A stretch of DNA of 64,000 nucleotides from NCBI GenBank assembly GCA_964393615.1, contig CAYMUR010000012.1, positions 21,544 through 85,543 of the forward strand. The letters are read 5' to 3'. The position numbers and the translations under genes are program-made. Numbering within the stretch: the stretch's first letter is position 1; every line of letters starts with the position of its first letter. The notes beneath the pieces are model-generated. The model did no database searches. It saw only the letters and a list, made by a program, of their open reading frames with translations, and had not been told where the DNA came from. Origin of the DNA: CAYMUR01 sp964393615. GTDB taxonomy: Bacteria > Planctomycetota > Planctomycetia > Pirellulales > Pirellulaceae. Of the stretch, positions 48,341 to 57,767 are shown in pieces.

Positions 48341-48343
48341 CAC

Positions 48344-48768
48344 TCATAATTTTGGTAATAACGTGATCATGCTCGATAGGAATTCAAAGCACACCTGGTT
48401 CTTGCGGGCCACCGTTCTTGCGGGCCATGGCAACGTTCACGAAATATCCTGTTTCCTGGTTAAAGTCAAGCGGGAAAACCGTATAGCTGTTCGTTGCATC
48501 TTGAACAGCATGATATTTTACGGCTTCTGAAATACGTAAAAGGACGATACTGGAATTTACTCCACTGCAAACTCCCCATGCTAGCGGCTTTGAGTTACCT
48601 GATTTTTGATATCCAATTTTTATTACCAACGACCTTCGGTAATGCAAGAAATCGCAGCAAAAGTCATCCGAAAAACAGACGTTGCCATTGCCCAGGCAAT
48701 CCCTGGTTTGGTATAGACTGCGCGCACCATATACCAAACCGGTATCCAGCCCAAGCGGATGATAGCAG
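48344..48768. other. Intergenic region between divergent glycosyltransferase genes
   Basis: About 425 bases. A short direct repeat GTTCTTGCGGGCCA-like occurs twice near 48400-48425. No gene or RNA recognised; it should hold divergent promoters. Confidence 0.35.
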
Positions 48769-50085
48769 ATGGTAGTGAATCACCTCAGTACAAGCACTGC
48801 CGGAGGAGCTGCGGTCGCCGCACGACGCTTGCACCACGGACTGCAGCAAATCGGAGTGCAAAGCCGGTTCTGGCATCTCAACCCACGATCCAAAGTAGCA
48901 GGTGATGGTACCTATCACACCATGAAATGGCGTGATGAGACCGGTTCAACGTGGCGACGAATCGGTAGAGATCTGTTAGCTGCCTCGAAAAAACCTTTAC
49001 AAAAACGAAAATTGCGGCAGGCGTTGTCGGGTCGGCCAGATGGTCTCGAGCTATTTACCTCTCCCTATCGTACCCGCTCCACAGCGTGTCCTGCCAATTA
49101 CCTAACAGGAGAAGTGATTCATTTACATTGGATTTCCAATTTGATCGACTACCCGTCGTTTTTTGCGTCGATTCCCAATGAATATCCTGTCGTGTGGTCA
49201 TTGCATGACATGAATCCACTGACTGGCGGGTGCCACTACAGTAGTGGTTGTGAACGCTATACCACCGGCTGCCAACACTGCCCACAACTTGGTTCTCCCA
49301 CTGCCGACGATTTGTCACACCAGTTTTTCCAAGCCAAACGCCACGCATTGCAAAACAAGAACCTACATGTCGTGGCAAACAGCAAATGGATGGAACACCA
49401 GGTGCGTCGCAGCGAAATGCTGAAAACGGCACACAGTTTTCGTACGATTCATTATTGCCTCGATACAGAACTCTTTCGACCACAGGACAAGAGCGCAGCA
49501 CGACGCCAGTTAGGACTTCATGATAGACAACCGATTATTGCATTTGGTGCAGAATCGTGGAAATATCGCCGCAAAGGTTTCCACGAACTGCTGGCTGCCA
49601 TACCACTGGTCCAAGAAATCTTGCCAGCCACCTTGTTGACTTTTGGAAATCCGGCTCACCTTCCGACTGACGCTACGTCACTTCCAGATATCAAGGTATT
49701 AGGATTCGTGAATGACAGCCAGCGTCTATCACAGATCTATTCGGCTGCCGACCTGTTTGTGTTACCTTCCTTGGAAGAAGCTCTGGGACAGACCGGCATC
49801 GAAGCCATGTCATGCGGTACTCCTGTCGTGGCATTTCATACCGGTGGACTCCCCGACTACGTACAACCCTTGAAAACAGGTCTGTTGGCAGAATCTGGCA
49901 GTGCCTGCGATTTGGCACGCCAAATGATCTGGCTCCTGCAGAGACCCGCCCAGGCAAAACAAATGGGCCAACGTGCCAGACTACTAGTGCAAAATCAATT
50001 CGACATCACCACCCAGGCGACAAAATATCGACAACTCTACGAACAAGTCATGACAGCAAAACTACCCACTGCGAAATCACAATGA
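48769..50085 (+). CDS. Glycosyltransferase family 4
   Basis: 438-aa GT-B fold enzyme. The N terminus (VNHLSTSTAGGAAVAARRLHHGL) is that of WcaI/colanic-acid-type GT4 proteins. GGCHYSSGCERYTTGCQHCP is a Cys-rich block typical of this subgroup. The donor-binding half shows GAESWKYRRKGFHELLAAI, then LFVLPSLEEALGQTGIEAMSCGTPVVAF with the conserved Glu-x7-Glu pattern. It transfers a sugar from a nucleotide donor during surface polysaccharide assembly. Its stop overlaps the start of the ABC exporter by four bases (ATGA), so both are translated together. An in-frame ATG at 48769 is used. Confidence 0.87.
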   Translation: MVVNHLSTSTAGGAAVAARRLHHGLQQIGVQSRFWHLNPRSKVAGDGTYHTMKWRDETGSTWRRIGRDLLAASKKPLQKRKLRQALSGRPDGLELFTSPYRTRSTACPANYLTGEVIHLHWISNLIDYPSFFASIPNEYPVVWSLHDMNPLTGGCHYSSGCERYTTGCQHCPQLGSPTADDLSHQFFQAKRHALQNKNLHVVANSKWMEHQVRRSEMLKTAHSFRTIHYCLDTELFRPQDKSAARRQLGLHDRQPIIAFGAESWKYRRKGFHELLAAIPLVQEILPATLLTFGNPAHLPTDATSLPDIKVLGFVNDSQRLSQIYSAADLFVLPSLEEALGQTGIEAMSCGTPVVAFHTGGLPDYVQPLKTGLLAESGSACDLARQMIWLLQRPAQAKQMGQRARLLVQNQFDITTQATKYRQLYEQVMTAKLPTAKSQ

Positions 50086-52070
50086 ACTACTTCCTGCGGA
50101 CGATCCGGTCCTCCTTGCGCCACTACTGGACATTACTCATCATCGCGGTGAGTTCACTTGGCGTGGCGTTATTCTGGGGGGTCAACATCGGTGCCGTTTA
50201 CCCCTTTGTCGAAGGCGTCTTTCGTGACCGTTCGATGCATGAATGGATTGACGATCGCATCGACCAGTCCCAGGTCAAATGCCAGCAGCTCGAAGAACGT
50301 ATCGAACAGTTCCGTCAACAAGAAGGGGTTGCCGCCAGTTCCTCTATCCATCGCCAACGCATGGTATGCGCGCAGCAACTGTCAGCCGAACAGAAATTCC
50401 TGGCATCGTATCGTTGGCTGGAACCGTACGTCAAACAATACTTGCCGGGCAATGCCCGTGACACAGTCATCGCGCTCGCAGGGTTCGTGTTTGTCGGCAC
50501 CGTCGTGAAATCGTTTTTTCTCGTTGCCAATTTGTACTTTGTCAACAAATTAGCTGAGTGCATCGTGATGGAACTGCGCAACGAACTTTATGAACACGTA
50601 TTGCATACCGAGTTGGCAGCGTTTCATCAGGAAAACAGTGGTGAGATGCTCAGCCATTTCAGTTCAGACGCCGGCCCCATCACACAAGGTTTGACAACTT
50701 TATTTGGTAAATCATTACGTGAACCTCTAAAAATGCTCGTTTGCCTGCTGGGAGCAGCTTGGATTAGCTGGAAACTGTTATTGATATCGTTAATCGTGTG
50801 CCCACTCCCAATGTTACTGATGTATTTCCTGGCCAAGTCAATCAAACGGGCCAGCCGCCGCGCCCTATTACAAAATGCCTACTTTTTCCAAAGACTGTCA
50901 GAATCTTTTCGCGCCATCCAAATCGTCAAGGCCTATACCACCGAAGCCTGGGAGCACAAGCGATTCGTACAAGCAACCCGTGACCTCTATCGCCGACTGC
51001 TACGGGTTTCTGTATATGGGGCCTTATCACGTGTCAATAATGAAATCCTGGGAATCGGTGTACTCTGTCTGGCACTGTTGGCCGGCAGCTTTATCGTCCT
51101 GGGAGAACCCGTCGCGATACTCGGCATTTCCACCGCTAATCTATCTCTCGATCTTGGTTCGTTAATGTTGTTTTATGGGTTCCTCATTGGCGCCTGCGAT
51201 CCGATACGAAAACTTTCCGATGTCATACCGACGCTGCAGCGAGCCGAAGCGGGTGCTGAACGAATTTACCAAGTGCTGGATCGTCCACATAAGATCCATA
51301 GTCCCGCTTTCCCGCAACGATTACCACCACCACCTTACGGCATTACTTTTGAGCGTGTCTGCTTTCGCTATTGCGACAATGAACCGTTACTGGACAATTT
51401 CAACCTGGAAATTGGAGCCCACGAAACGCTGGCAATCGTCGGCCCTAATGGCTGTGGCAAAAGCACTGTGGCCAGCCTGATACCACGTTTCTACGATCCA
51501 CTGGACGGGGCAATTTGTATTCAGGGAATCGACCTGCGCGAGTTAGCGTTAGACGAGTGGCGGCAAAAAATCGGCTGGGTATCACAACAGACCTTCTTGT
51601 TCGAAGATTCTGTCGCTGATAATATTCGTTACGGTTTATTTGATGCGACGCAGGAACAGATCGTTGCCGCAGCACGCCAGGCGTTTGCCCACGAATTTAT
51701 TGAGGAAAAACTGGAACAAGGTTACGATACCTTGGTAGGTGAAGGTGGCTCCCGGTTATCAGGTGGCCAGCGACAACGCATTGCCCTAGCTCGGGCGTTT
51801 CTCCGAGATCCAGAATTGCTGGTCCTTGACGAAGCCACCAGTCAGATCGATCCGGAAAGCGAACGCTTGATTCACGAAGCCTTACGACAGTTTATTCGCC
51901 AAAGAACAACCATCCTGATCACTCACCGCACCTCGTCGCTCGCGCTGGCCGACCGAATCCTGGTCATGGATTCCGGTCAGATTCTCGACATCGGCACCCA
52001 TGACGAATTAATCGGACGTTGCCATACGTATGGACGCCTCTTTCAGGGCGACCAAAAAATGTCAGCTTAG
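50082..52070 (+). CDS. MsbA-like ABC exporter (fused permease and ATPase)
   Basis: 662-aa half-transporter with an extended periplasmic or helical insert between TM1 and TM2 (residues about 45-125, Gln/Glu-rich). Six membrane segments precede the nucleotide-binding domain: Walker A GPNGCGKST, Q-loop VSQQTFLFEDS, signature LSGGQRQRIALARAF, Walker B LLVLDEATSQID, and His-switch ILITHR. The true start is the ATG at 50082 overlapping the glycosyltransferase stop; the frame is open further upstream within that gene only by chance. It probably flips a lipid-linked glycan or lipid. It ends convergent with fwdB, overlapping by nine bases. Confidence 0.88.
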   Translation: MNYFLRTIRSSLRHYWTLLIIAVSSLGVALFWGVNIGAVYPFVEGVFRDRSMHEWIDDRIDQSQVKCQQLEERIEQFRQQEGVAASSSIHRQRMVCAQQLSAEQKFLASYRWLEPYVKQYLPGNARDTVIALAGFVFVGTVVKSFFLVANLYFVNKLAECIVMELRNELYEHVLHTELAAFHQENSGEMLSHFSSDAGPITQGLTTLFGKSLREPLKMLVCLLGAAWISWKLLLISLIVCPLPMLLMYFLAKSIKRASRRALLQNAYFFQRLSESFRAIQIVKAYTTEAWEHKRFVQATRDLYRRLLRVSVYGALSRVNNEILGIGVLCLALLAGSFIVLGEPVAILGISTANLSLDLGSLMLFYGFLIGACDPIRKLSDVIPTLQRAEAGAERIYQVLDRPHKIHSPAFPQRLPPPPYGITFERVCFRYCDNEPLLDNFNLEIGAHETLAIVGPNGCGKSTVASLIPRFYDPLDGAICIQGIDLRELALDEWRQKIGWVSQQTFLFEDSVADNIRYGLFDATQEQIVAAARQAFAHEFIEEKLEQGYDTLVGEGGSRLSGGQRQRIALARAFLRDPELLVLDEATSQIDPESERLIHEALRQFIRQRTTILITHRTSSLALADRILVMDSGQILDIGTHDELIGRCHTYGRLFQGDQKMSA

Positions 52071-53387
52071 CAGCTGTTTGACTCGTTTTTCGAGACGGAC
52101 CAGAATTTCGTAATCACTCGGGTGGGGCGACTCGAACGCGGGCCGCAAAGGGATGGGTACATCGTCCATGCGATATACCGTTCCTGGGACATTAATGCCA
52201 TAAGTTGCCACCGTAAAGGCCACCGCCGCAGCCCGTGTGGTGGGAGTTTCTTTGGGATCAAAAGCCACATAGGGAATGCTCGCCAAATGGTCCCGTGCTG
52301 GCTGGCTAAAATTCGCCATCGGATCACTGGCAATAATCATCGCCGCATCCGCTTCGCCACGTGCCAAAACGTCAGCTGCCGTGTATTCCCCCGGATTAAA
52401 CCGCGGGTAACCACGTGCCATGTTCACACCAAACGGATAACCGGTACGCCATGCCACAACATTGTCAGCACCAGTCACATTACCATGACCTCGATTCGGC
52501 TTGCACACGAACCTCGTATGGCTATTCATATCACGTGTCAATGCTAACACCGCTTCACTATTAGCATGCTTGCCACGTGTCATGGTCAGACCCATGCCGA
52601 AAAAAATCACTCCGAACTTGCACGCTTTCATGCGTTCCATCAGATCCTGCCAGAGTGTTAAGGAATTTCCGGTTTCTCGTTCTACTTCTTCTGGATCAAG
52701 TTCAATACCTTGGGCCAATGCCCGCAGTGTCCAGAGTGCCTCGAAATCTTTTCGGGGTTTAATTTGTATAAAAAGATCAGCCGCCTTGGCACTCTTGGTT
52801 TTACGAACATCCACGATTACGCAAAAACGGTCCTTACGACCGTTGGGCAGGAACATTCCCTTCGGCATCAAGCTGTACTTGGTAAAATGCCGTGGATGGC
52901 TTTCGGCTGGGTTACTGCCCCAGAAAATGATCATGTCGCCACGATTGCGAACCTCTCCCAAGGTACACGTTGCTTCTCCGACACCTTGAAACGCCATGCC
53001 CGAAGGTCCATGGCAAACGCTGGTGGTCGTGTCAACTAGTCCGCCAATCCAATCACTGATCCCAACTGCCACGCGCTGTGATTCCGAAGTGGTATCACTC
53101 AAGCCATAGGTCAATGGATACTTCGCATTCGACAAAATCTGAGCAGCCCGTTCGATTCCGTCTTCGACAGATGCCGGCTGTCCTTCAATGCGACAGGACG
53201 GGCCATCATCAATTCCATGGTTCAAGAACCAACTGTTACCTAGCACACACGCCCGCTTGGCATCTACAATCGTGTGGCCATCGACTGTCAAATCGATATC
53301 ATCACAAACACAACCACAAAAAGTACAGGTAGCGTCTTTGACAACTTTCATTTCCTGGCTGTCCGCTGTTTCGCTAGATTTCACCAT
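52062..53387 (-). CDS. fwdB: Formylmethanofuran dehydrogenase subunit B-like (FwdB/FmdB/FhcB)
   Basis: 441-aa molybdopterin-oxidoreductase-fold protein. The N terminus carries CTFCGCVCDDIDL with the 4Fe-4S cluster Cys pattern. SVCHGPSGMAFQG provides the Cys-His pair that in archaeal FwdB holds tungsten/molybdenum and acts in catalysis. A later block NRGHGNVTGADNVVAWRTGYP and MARGYPRFNPGE is typical of the family. In archaea the enzyme interconverts CO2 and formyl-methanofuran; bacterial FhcB is a subunit of formyltransferase/hydrolase in formaldehyde oxidation. I start at ATG 53387. fwdD lies 265 bases upstream in the same direction. Subunits A and C are not in the window. Confidence 0.88.
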   Translation of the reverse strand: MVKSSETADSQEMKVVKDATCTFCGCVCDDIDLTVDGHTIVDAKRACVLGNSWFLNHGIDDGPSCRIEGQPASVEDGIERAAQILSNAKYPLTYGLSDTTSESQRVAVGISDWIGGLVDTTTSVCHGPSGMAFQGVGEATCTLGEVRNRGDMIIFWGSNPAESHPRHFTKYSLMPKGMFLPNGRKDRFCVIVDVRKTKSAKAADLFIQIKPRKDFEALWTLRALAQGIELDPEEVERETGNSLTLWQDLMERMKACKFGVIFFGMGLTMTRGKHANSEAVLALTRDMNSHTRFVCKPNRGHGNVTGADNVVAWRTGYPFGVNMARGYPRFNPGEYTAADVLARGEADAAMIIASDPMANFSQPARDHLASIPYVAFDPKETPTTRAAAVAFTVATYGINVPGTVYRMDDVPIPLRPAFESPHPSDYEILVRLEKRVKQLLS

Positions 53388-53652
53388 CAAAAAATGCCCT
53401 TCTATGAATTGGCTTGTCTACCTAGCACCACCGTTCAACTTCGGTGCCATGCCAGAAGTGTGACAAACGATAACTTTGTCTGCAAACACTACCTTTTGAT
53501 TATTGTTTTTCTGTTTATTATGGCACCACAATGCTTCGCGAATGGTTTGCTCTATTTCCCGGACTACAAAATTCATCACCTTCCGACCTTTGCAATTCGG
53601 AACCTGGCCTAGTACTACCTGCCTGACCAACAGGAGACAACTCGCTCTGCCC

Positions 53653-54027
53653 CTAGACAGAAATCTCATTTTGCGAAGGCGGTCCTTCGAGAATTGTCAA
53701 CTCGACGTCTAAACCCTTGCTGGTTGGCATTCCCGACCCGTGTGTATCTCCTGCCATCAATTGGCTCGAAAGGTTTCCATAGGCAATAAACAGTAAACCG
53801 GCGGGAAGTTCGTCACGCAACGCCGGGACCACCTGTACTTCCACTTTACCCGTTGGGCTCGTCAAACGCACCCAATCGCCTTCCGCCAAATCCAAACGAC
53901 GCATGTCATCAGCAGCCATCTGCAGACGGTGAGTTTCGCTAAGGTAGTTTTCCTCAAACTTCCCTTCGCTGATACCTACACCCTGTCGACTTGTCCGCCC
54001 GGGAATCAAAATGAACGTTTCAGCCAT
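53653..54027 (-). CDS. fwdD: Formylmethanofuran dehydrogenase subunit D-like (molybdopterin dinucleotide-binding)
   Basis: 124-aa protein of the molybdopterin-dinucleotide-binding (MoCoBD) fold. Features are FILIPGRTSRQG at the start, ADDMRRLDLAEGDWVRLTSPTG (the fold's hallmark), LPAGLLFIAYGN and GDTHGSGMPTSKG. Free-standing proteins of this type are FwdD/FmdD subunits of formylmethanofuran dehydrogenase, which bind the pterin cofactor together with FwdB. It precedes fwdB, supporting the pairing. The start is set at ATG 54027; an ATG eight codons earlier is possible and neither has a clear ribosome binding site. Confidence 0.83.
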   Translation of the reverse strand: MAETFILIPGRTSRQGVGISEGKFEENYLSETHRLQMAADDMRRLDLAEGDWVRLTSPTGKVEVQVVPALRDELPAGLLFIAYGNLSSQLMAGDTHGSGMPTSKGLDVELTILEGPPSQNEISV

Positions 54028-54225
54028 GCAGCTATGATAACGGGCACCCATCTAGATTTAAAGCCATATCGGACCAGGTATCGAGACAATCAGAGCCATT
54101 TTCCCTGGGGACATACCACCGGTATGACCGTCGGAAGTGGCTAATTTGTCTATAGCATGGACATTGCCGGACGTCTGACACCAAAGCAAACAACAGGACT
54201 ACACCCCAACTCTGCCAGCAGCATC

Positions 54226-55653
54226 TTATTTGCCAATACAATAAAGGCTGGAATTGGTACGGACAAATAAATTCCCATGCGCCACGACCACCGACGAGCG
54301 TACCGGATCATCACTAGGATCATCCATTGAAACCTGGTGAAGTATCTCACCGGTGCCCGCGTCAACAACAACGACGTCAGCAATGAAATTAATCAAATAG
54401 ATCTTGCCGTCAGCCGCCAAGGGAGACGCTTCGTATTTCTTTAGACCGGGTGTTCTCAGCTGCCATTTAATCTTACCAGTCCGGGGATTCACCCGTGACA
54501 GGGTTTTACGCAGGTCGCTGAGCACAAAAAAATCACCCTCGTAGAACGCGGGCGTCGGAACGTCCGAAGTGAGGACTTTTGTCTCGGCGCTAGTCCAGGC
54601 CAATGCTGTGTCATCCAATTGCCCGTTCAAGCCGGCACGCACTGCATAAATCGGATCTTGTTTCGGCGCGCAAGCCAGAATCACACCCGCTCCGCTGATA
54701 GGAGAGGGCACAAGGCGCCAATGTCCAATGCGAGATGGATTCCATGTGCCCCAACGCCAAAGTTCCCTCCCCGTCTCAGGATCATGTCCCGTCAAGTCGT
54801 CTCCACCAACCAACAATAACTCGGTGCGACCTTGATACGTGAACGGTACTGGTGTCGAAAAAGCTTCACGAGATTCCATCTTTGCTTCACTAGGCCGTAA
54901 TACACGCCACAACACGTTACCCGTCTGAGGCTCCATGGCGAGAAGATAAGATTCATTTTTACGATCCGTAAAGCCACGGCCATCAACGGGCACATCGCGT
55001 TGTAACACTTGCAAGTATAATTTATCGCGAAATAGCAAAGGACTACTACTGAAGCTCCAATTAAAGGCAAACGGGCCATGTTCTTCTTGGACATTTTTCG
55101 ACCACAAGCGATTCCCCGAAAAATCGAAAGCGACCAACTCACCATTTCCATAAAAAAACAAGACCACATTGCCATCCGTGGCGGGAGATGGAGAAGCGTA
55201 ATTACTGTAGGATTCCCGTCGTTGACCTCGTGCAATTTCTTTTTCCCAAAGGACTTTTCCTGTTTTTCGATCGACACATAACGCCAACAGCATGTCTTGC
55301 TCGGGGTCACTACTCGATATAAAAACGTGATCTCCAGAAACAATCGGGGTTGCCGCACTCGGTCCCGGAAGATCGATCCGCCAGGCAATATTGTCAGTTC
55401 GACTCCACTGCACCGGCAGGCCCGTTTCGGCAGAAGCCCCATTAAAGTCGGGGCCGCGCCATTGTGGCCAATCGGCACCAAAACAACTGGATCCCAAAAA
55501 TGGCATACTGGCAAAGACAATGACTGGTACGACACAATAATACTTAATAAAAGCAGTCAATCGCTCGTGTCTATAGCGTCTCTGCGCGAGAGTAGAACAC
55601 GATCGAATTTGGCAAGCCAAGTCGTATTTACCGCGTGGCAGCAACAGCATCAT
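54226..55653 (-). CDS. Secreted PQQ-like beta-propeller repeat protein
   Basis: 475-aa protein. After a long N-terminal region a hydrophobic segment (CVVPVIVFASMPFLGSSC) acts as signal or lipoprotein-type anchor. The mature part opens ADWPQWRGPDFNGAS, the usual start of planctomycete outer-membrane-protein-assembly-like PQQ propellers. Repeats with G-x-(V/I/L)-x-W-(R/E/K) patterns recur, for example GKVLWEKEI, GNVLWRVLRP, GRELWRWGTW and GKIKWQLRTP. No catalytic PQQ dehydrogenase residues are evident, so it is probably a structural or binding propeller. It lies 47 bases downstream of a Gfo/Idh/MocA gene on the same strand. Confidence 0.83.
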   Translation of the reverse strand: MMLLLPRGKYDLACQIRSCSTLAQRRYRHERLTAFIKYYCVVPVIVFASMPFLGSSCFGADWPQWRGPDFNGASAETGLPVQWSRTDNIAWRIDLPGPSAATPIVSGDHVFISSSDPEQDMLLALCVDRKTGKVLWEKEIARGQRRESYSNYASPSPATDGNVVLFFYGNGELVAFDFSGNRLWSKNVQEEHGPFAFNWSFSSSPLLFRDKLYLQVLQRDVPVDGRGFTDRKNESYLLAMEPQTGNVLWRVLRPSEAKMESREAFSTPVPFTYQGRTELLLVGGDDLTGHDPETGRELWRWGTWNPSRIGHWRLVPSPISGAGVILACAPKQDPIYAVRAGLNGQLDDTALAWTSAETKVLTSDVPTPAFYEGDFFVLSDLRKTLSRVNPRTGKIKWQLRTPGLKKYEASPLAADGKIYLINFIADVVVVDAGTGEILHQVSMDDPSDDPVRSSVVVAHGNLFVRTNSSLYCIGK

Positions 55654-55700
55654 TTTTCTCCTCAGTATTTCTTTTCAATTTATTTTGCTTGATATGTTTC

Positions 55701-56747
55701 TCACGAAAGCTTGACAGGCCTTTGGCTATGTAAACTTTTGGTTTGTGCGTGGCAAATCAAGATGGCGTCTCGTGCCAAGTTACCCGTTAGAATCCCAGAA
55801 GATCGGCCAGTGCGGACAGACCGGGCAACCTCTTTCAATTGAGTCTGAAAAACAGCAAGCGGGTCGCCGTCACCAAGCTTGGGATGCGAGACTCTTCCCC
55901 CAGGCCCAAACAGCGTTGGTTTGCAAAGGTAACTCGCTTGGTTCTTGACCACCGCAAAATCGAAACACAATGTCGCTTTCTCTAAAAATATTTCGAACCC
56001 GTGGGTGAATGGCCGGCCCTGCTGACCGATGGTACCGCTGGTTGCACTAACAAATATTTTGGGATTGGCAAATCGAAAACTACTTTGCCAGTATTCGGCT
56101 GTCGCTCCCCGCAAACGACCATGCGTTGAAACGACTTTTGGCATGCCAAACAACAAGCGGATGAAATGCGCATCATGCACATGTAAATCCAGCATGGGTC
56201 CCCCGACCCGTTTGGGGTTCCAATAGTCTTTCAGCCAGGCAGGGTCCGAGATGACACGACGAAAGCTTCCGCCTAACGGTTTGCCATACTTGCCACTCTC
56301 GATCACACGGCGTGCCCAGGCATACTCTGGGAAAAATGGCAGTACATGACCAATCAATAGCTGTCGCTTAGCCTGGGATGCGGCACGTACCATGCGTTGC
56401 GATTCATCTGCCTGCAAGGAAATCGGTTTTTCGCAAAAAACATGCTTGCCCGCTTTCAATGCAGAGATCGCCGTATCAGCGTGCAAATAAGGTGGAAGCG
56501 TCACATCCACCAAGTCAATCTTCGGATCAGCAATCAAGTCCTCAAGCCGCCCATAGGTGCGCACGCCCGACAAATCCATTTTCTGACCAGCTGGACCAAA
56601 ATTACCTTGGATTCCGCGCCAGTCCCCCGACCGTTTTTTTTTCGATCGGGAATAAATGGCTTCTACCCGCATACCGCGAGCACCCTGGTAGGCCAGGTAG
56701 TGAATCATACCCATGAACCCTATGCCGGCGATTCCCACTTTCAACAT
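55701..56747 (-). CDS. Gfo/Idh/MocA-family oxidoreductase
   Basis: 348-aa NAD(P)-dependent sugar-type dehydrogenase. The N-terminal Rossmann motif is VGIAGIGFMGMIHYLA. The family signature CEKPIS (Glu-Lys-Pro) contains the catalytic Lys, and DLHVHDAHFIRLLFG includes the conserved active-site Asp/His. There is no export signal. Substrate unknown; planctomycetes carry many paralogs. It begins the minus-strand set that continues with the PQQ propeller, fwdD and fwdB, though only the first two are close enough to be an operon. Confidence 0.87.
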   Translation of the reverse strand: MLKVGIAGIGFMGMIHYLAYQGARGMRVEAIYSRSKKKRSGDWRGIQGNFGPAGQKMDLSGVRTYGRLEDLIADPKIDLVDVTLPPYLHADTAISALKAGKHVFCEKPISLQADESQRMVRAASQAKRQLLIGHVLPFFPEYAWARRVIESGKYGKPLGGSFRRVISDPAWLKDYWNPKRVGGPMLDLHVHDAHFIRLLFGMPKVVSTHGRLRGATAEYWQSSFRFANPKIFVSATSGTIGQQGRPFTHGFEIFLEKATLCFDFAVVKNQASYLCKPTLFGPGGRVSHPKLGDGDPLAVFQTQLKEVARSVRTGRSSGILTGNLARDAILICHAQTKSLHSQRPVKLS

Positions 56748-57767
56748 ATTTTAAAACCTTATCAAATTCACCTTGTACGATTGAAACACTTTCCGTTTTC
56801 CGCGGCCACATTTCAGGAACCAGCCAAGGCTACCGACGATGCCAATTTCAGGCCAATGCCAGTAGTAATCGTAGAGCAGTTTTGTCTCCTCACGTCTCTG
56901 CCCCTCACGTCTCTGCCCCTCACGTCTCTGCCCCTCACGTCTCTGCCCCTCACGTCNNNNNNNNNNNNNNNNNNNNNNNNNNNNNNNNNNNNNNNNNNNN
57001 NNNNNNNNNNNNNNNNNNNNNNNNNNNNNNNNNNNNNNNNNNNNNNNNNNNNNNNNCCCTCACGTCTCTGCCCCTCACGTCTCTGCCCCTCACGTCTCTG
57101 CCCCTCACGTCCCTGCCCCTCACGTCCCTCCTCTTTTGCTTGCCCATCGCACTCGGGCCGTGAAACGACTCTTTGACGCAATCTAGCGGGCCATATACAA
57201 GTGTTCAATCCCCCTCACGGTTCACCACGGCAGAAGACGCAGCAGATCAGCACGGCCCGCGGAGCGACAACAACGTCCGAATTGCCTCTTGTTTTCCAGG
57301 CTTGCTGCTTCCAGAAAAATCGCATTTTTTTACAAACTTTGTTCTCCCAGTGGGTAACCTTACAACTACCCTTTCAGACAGCCCGGCAGTGCTGAAAAAA
57401 GAACTTCTTCGCACAAACAACCTGCCACTTCACACGATGTTTCAGGTCCAAACCACCAAACACCAGTGAACCGTTTCGCGGCACAAACGGAAAGGATACC
57501 CAACAACTTCTTTCCTGCTTTGCCGATTCGGTGGCAAGAGGTTGGCTGCAACATCCTCGGAGACGTCGTTCTTATTCCACTGCCGCCAATTGCTTGACAG
57601 AACATGAACCGCAGCTTGCGTCTCCGGATCTTGGCATTTCGCTGTGCGGTCACAGAGTCAGCAATCGTTATAAAATCAGCCCACCAAGCTTGTGAGAGGT
57701 ATCGCGGAGCATTAAAATTCTAATCGTCTAACGGGTAAACTCGCTGGCAGACTAAAGGAATCCCACA
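56748..57767. other. Intergenic region with tandem repeat and scaffold gap
   Basis: About 1 kb between divergent genes. Apart from the repeat and gap, no supported gene. The repeat makes continuous reading frames on both strands that are artefacts. Confidence 0.5.
56886..57128. repeat. 15-bp tandem repeat interrupted by a 100-N scaffold gap
   Basis: Copies of CCCCTCACGTCTCTG run head to tail on both sides of a gap, about five copies before and about five after. The final copies change CTCTG to CCCTG. Undetermined bases span 56957-57056, exactly 100, the conventional placeholder for a gap of unknown length. True copy number is therefore unknown. No spacers, so not CRISPR. Confidence 0.95.

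Noticed and set aside
56886..57128. Repeat-containing protein gene or CRISPR
   Set aside because: The open frames on both strands arise because the 15-bp unit has no stop codons; there is no plausible start or signal, no spacers, and the centre is a scaffold gap.
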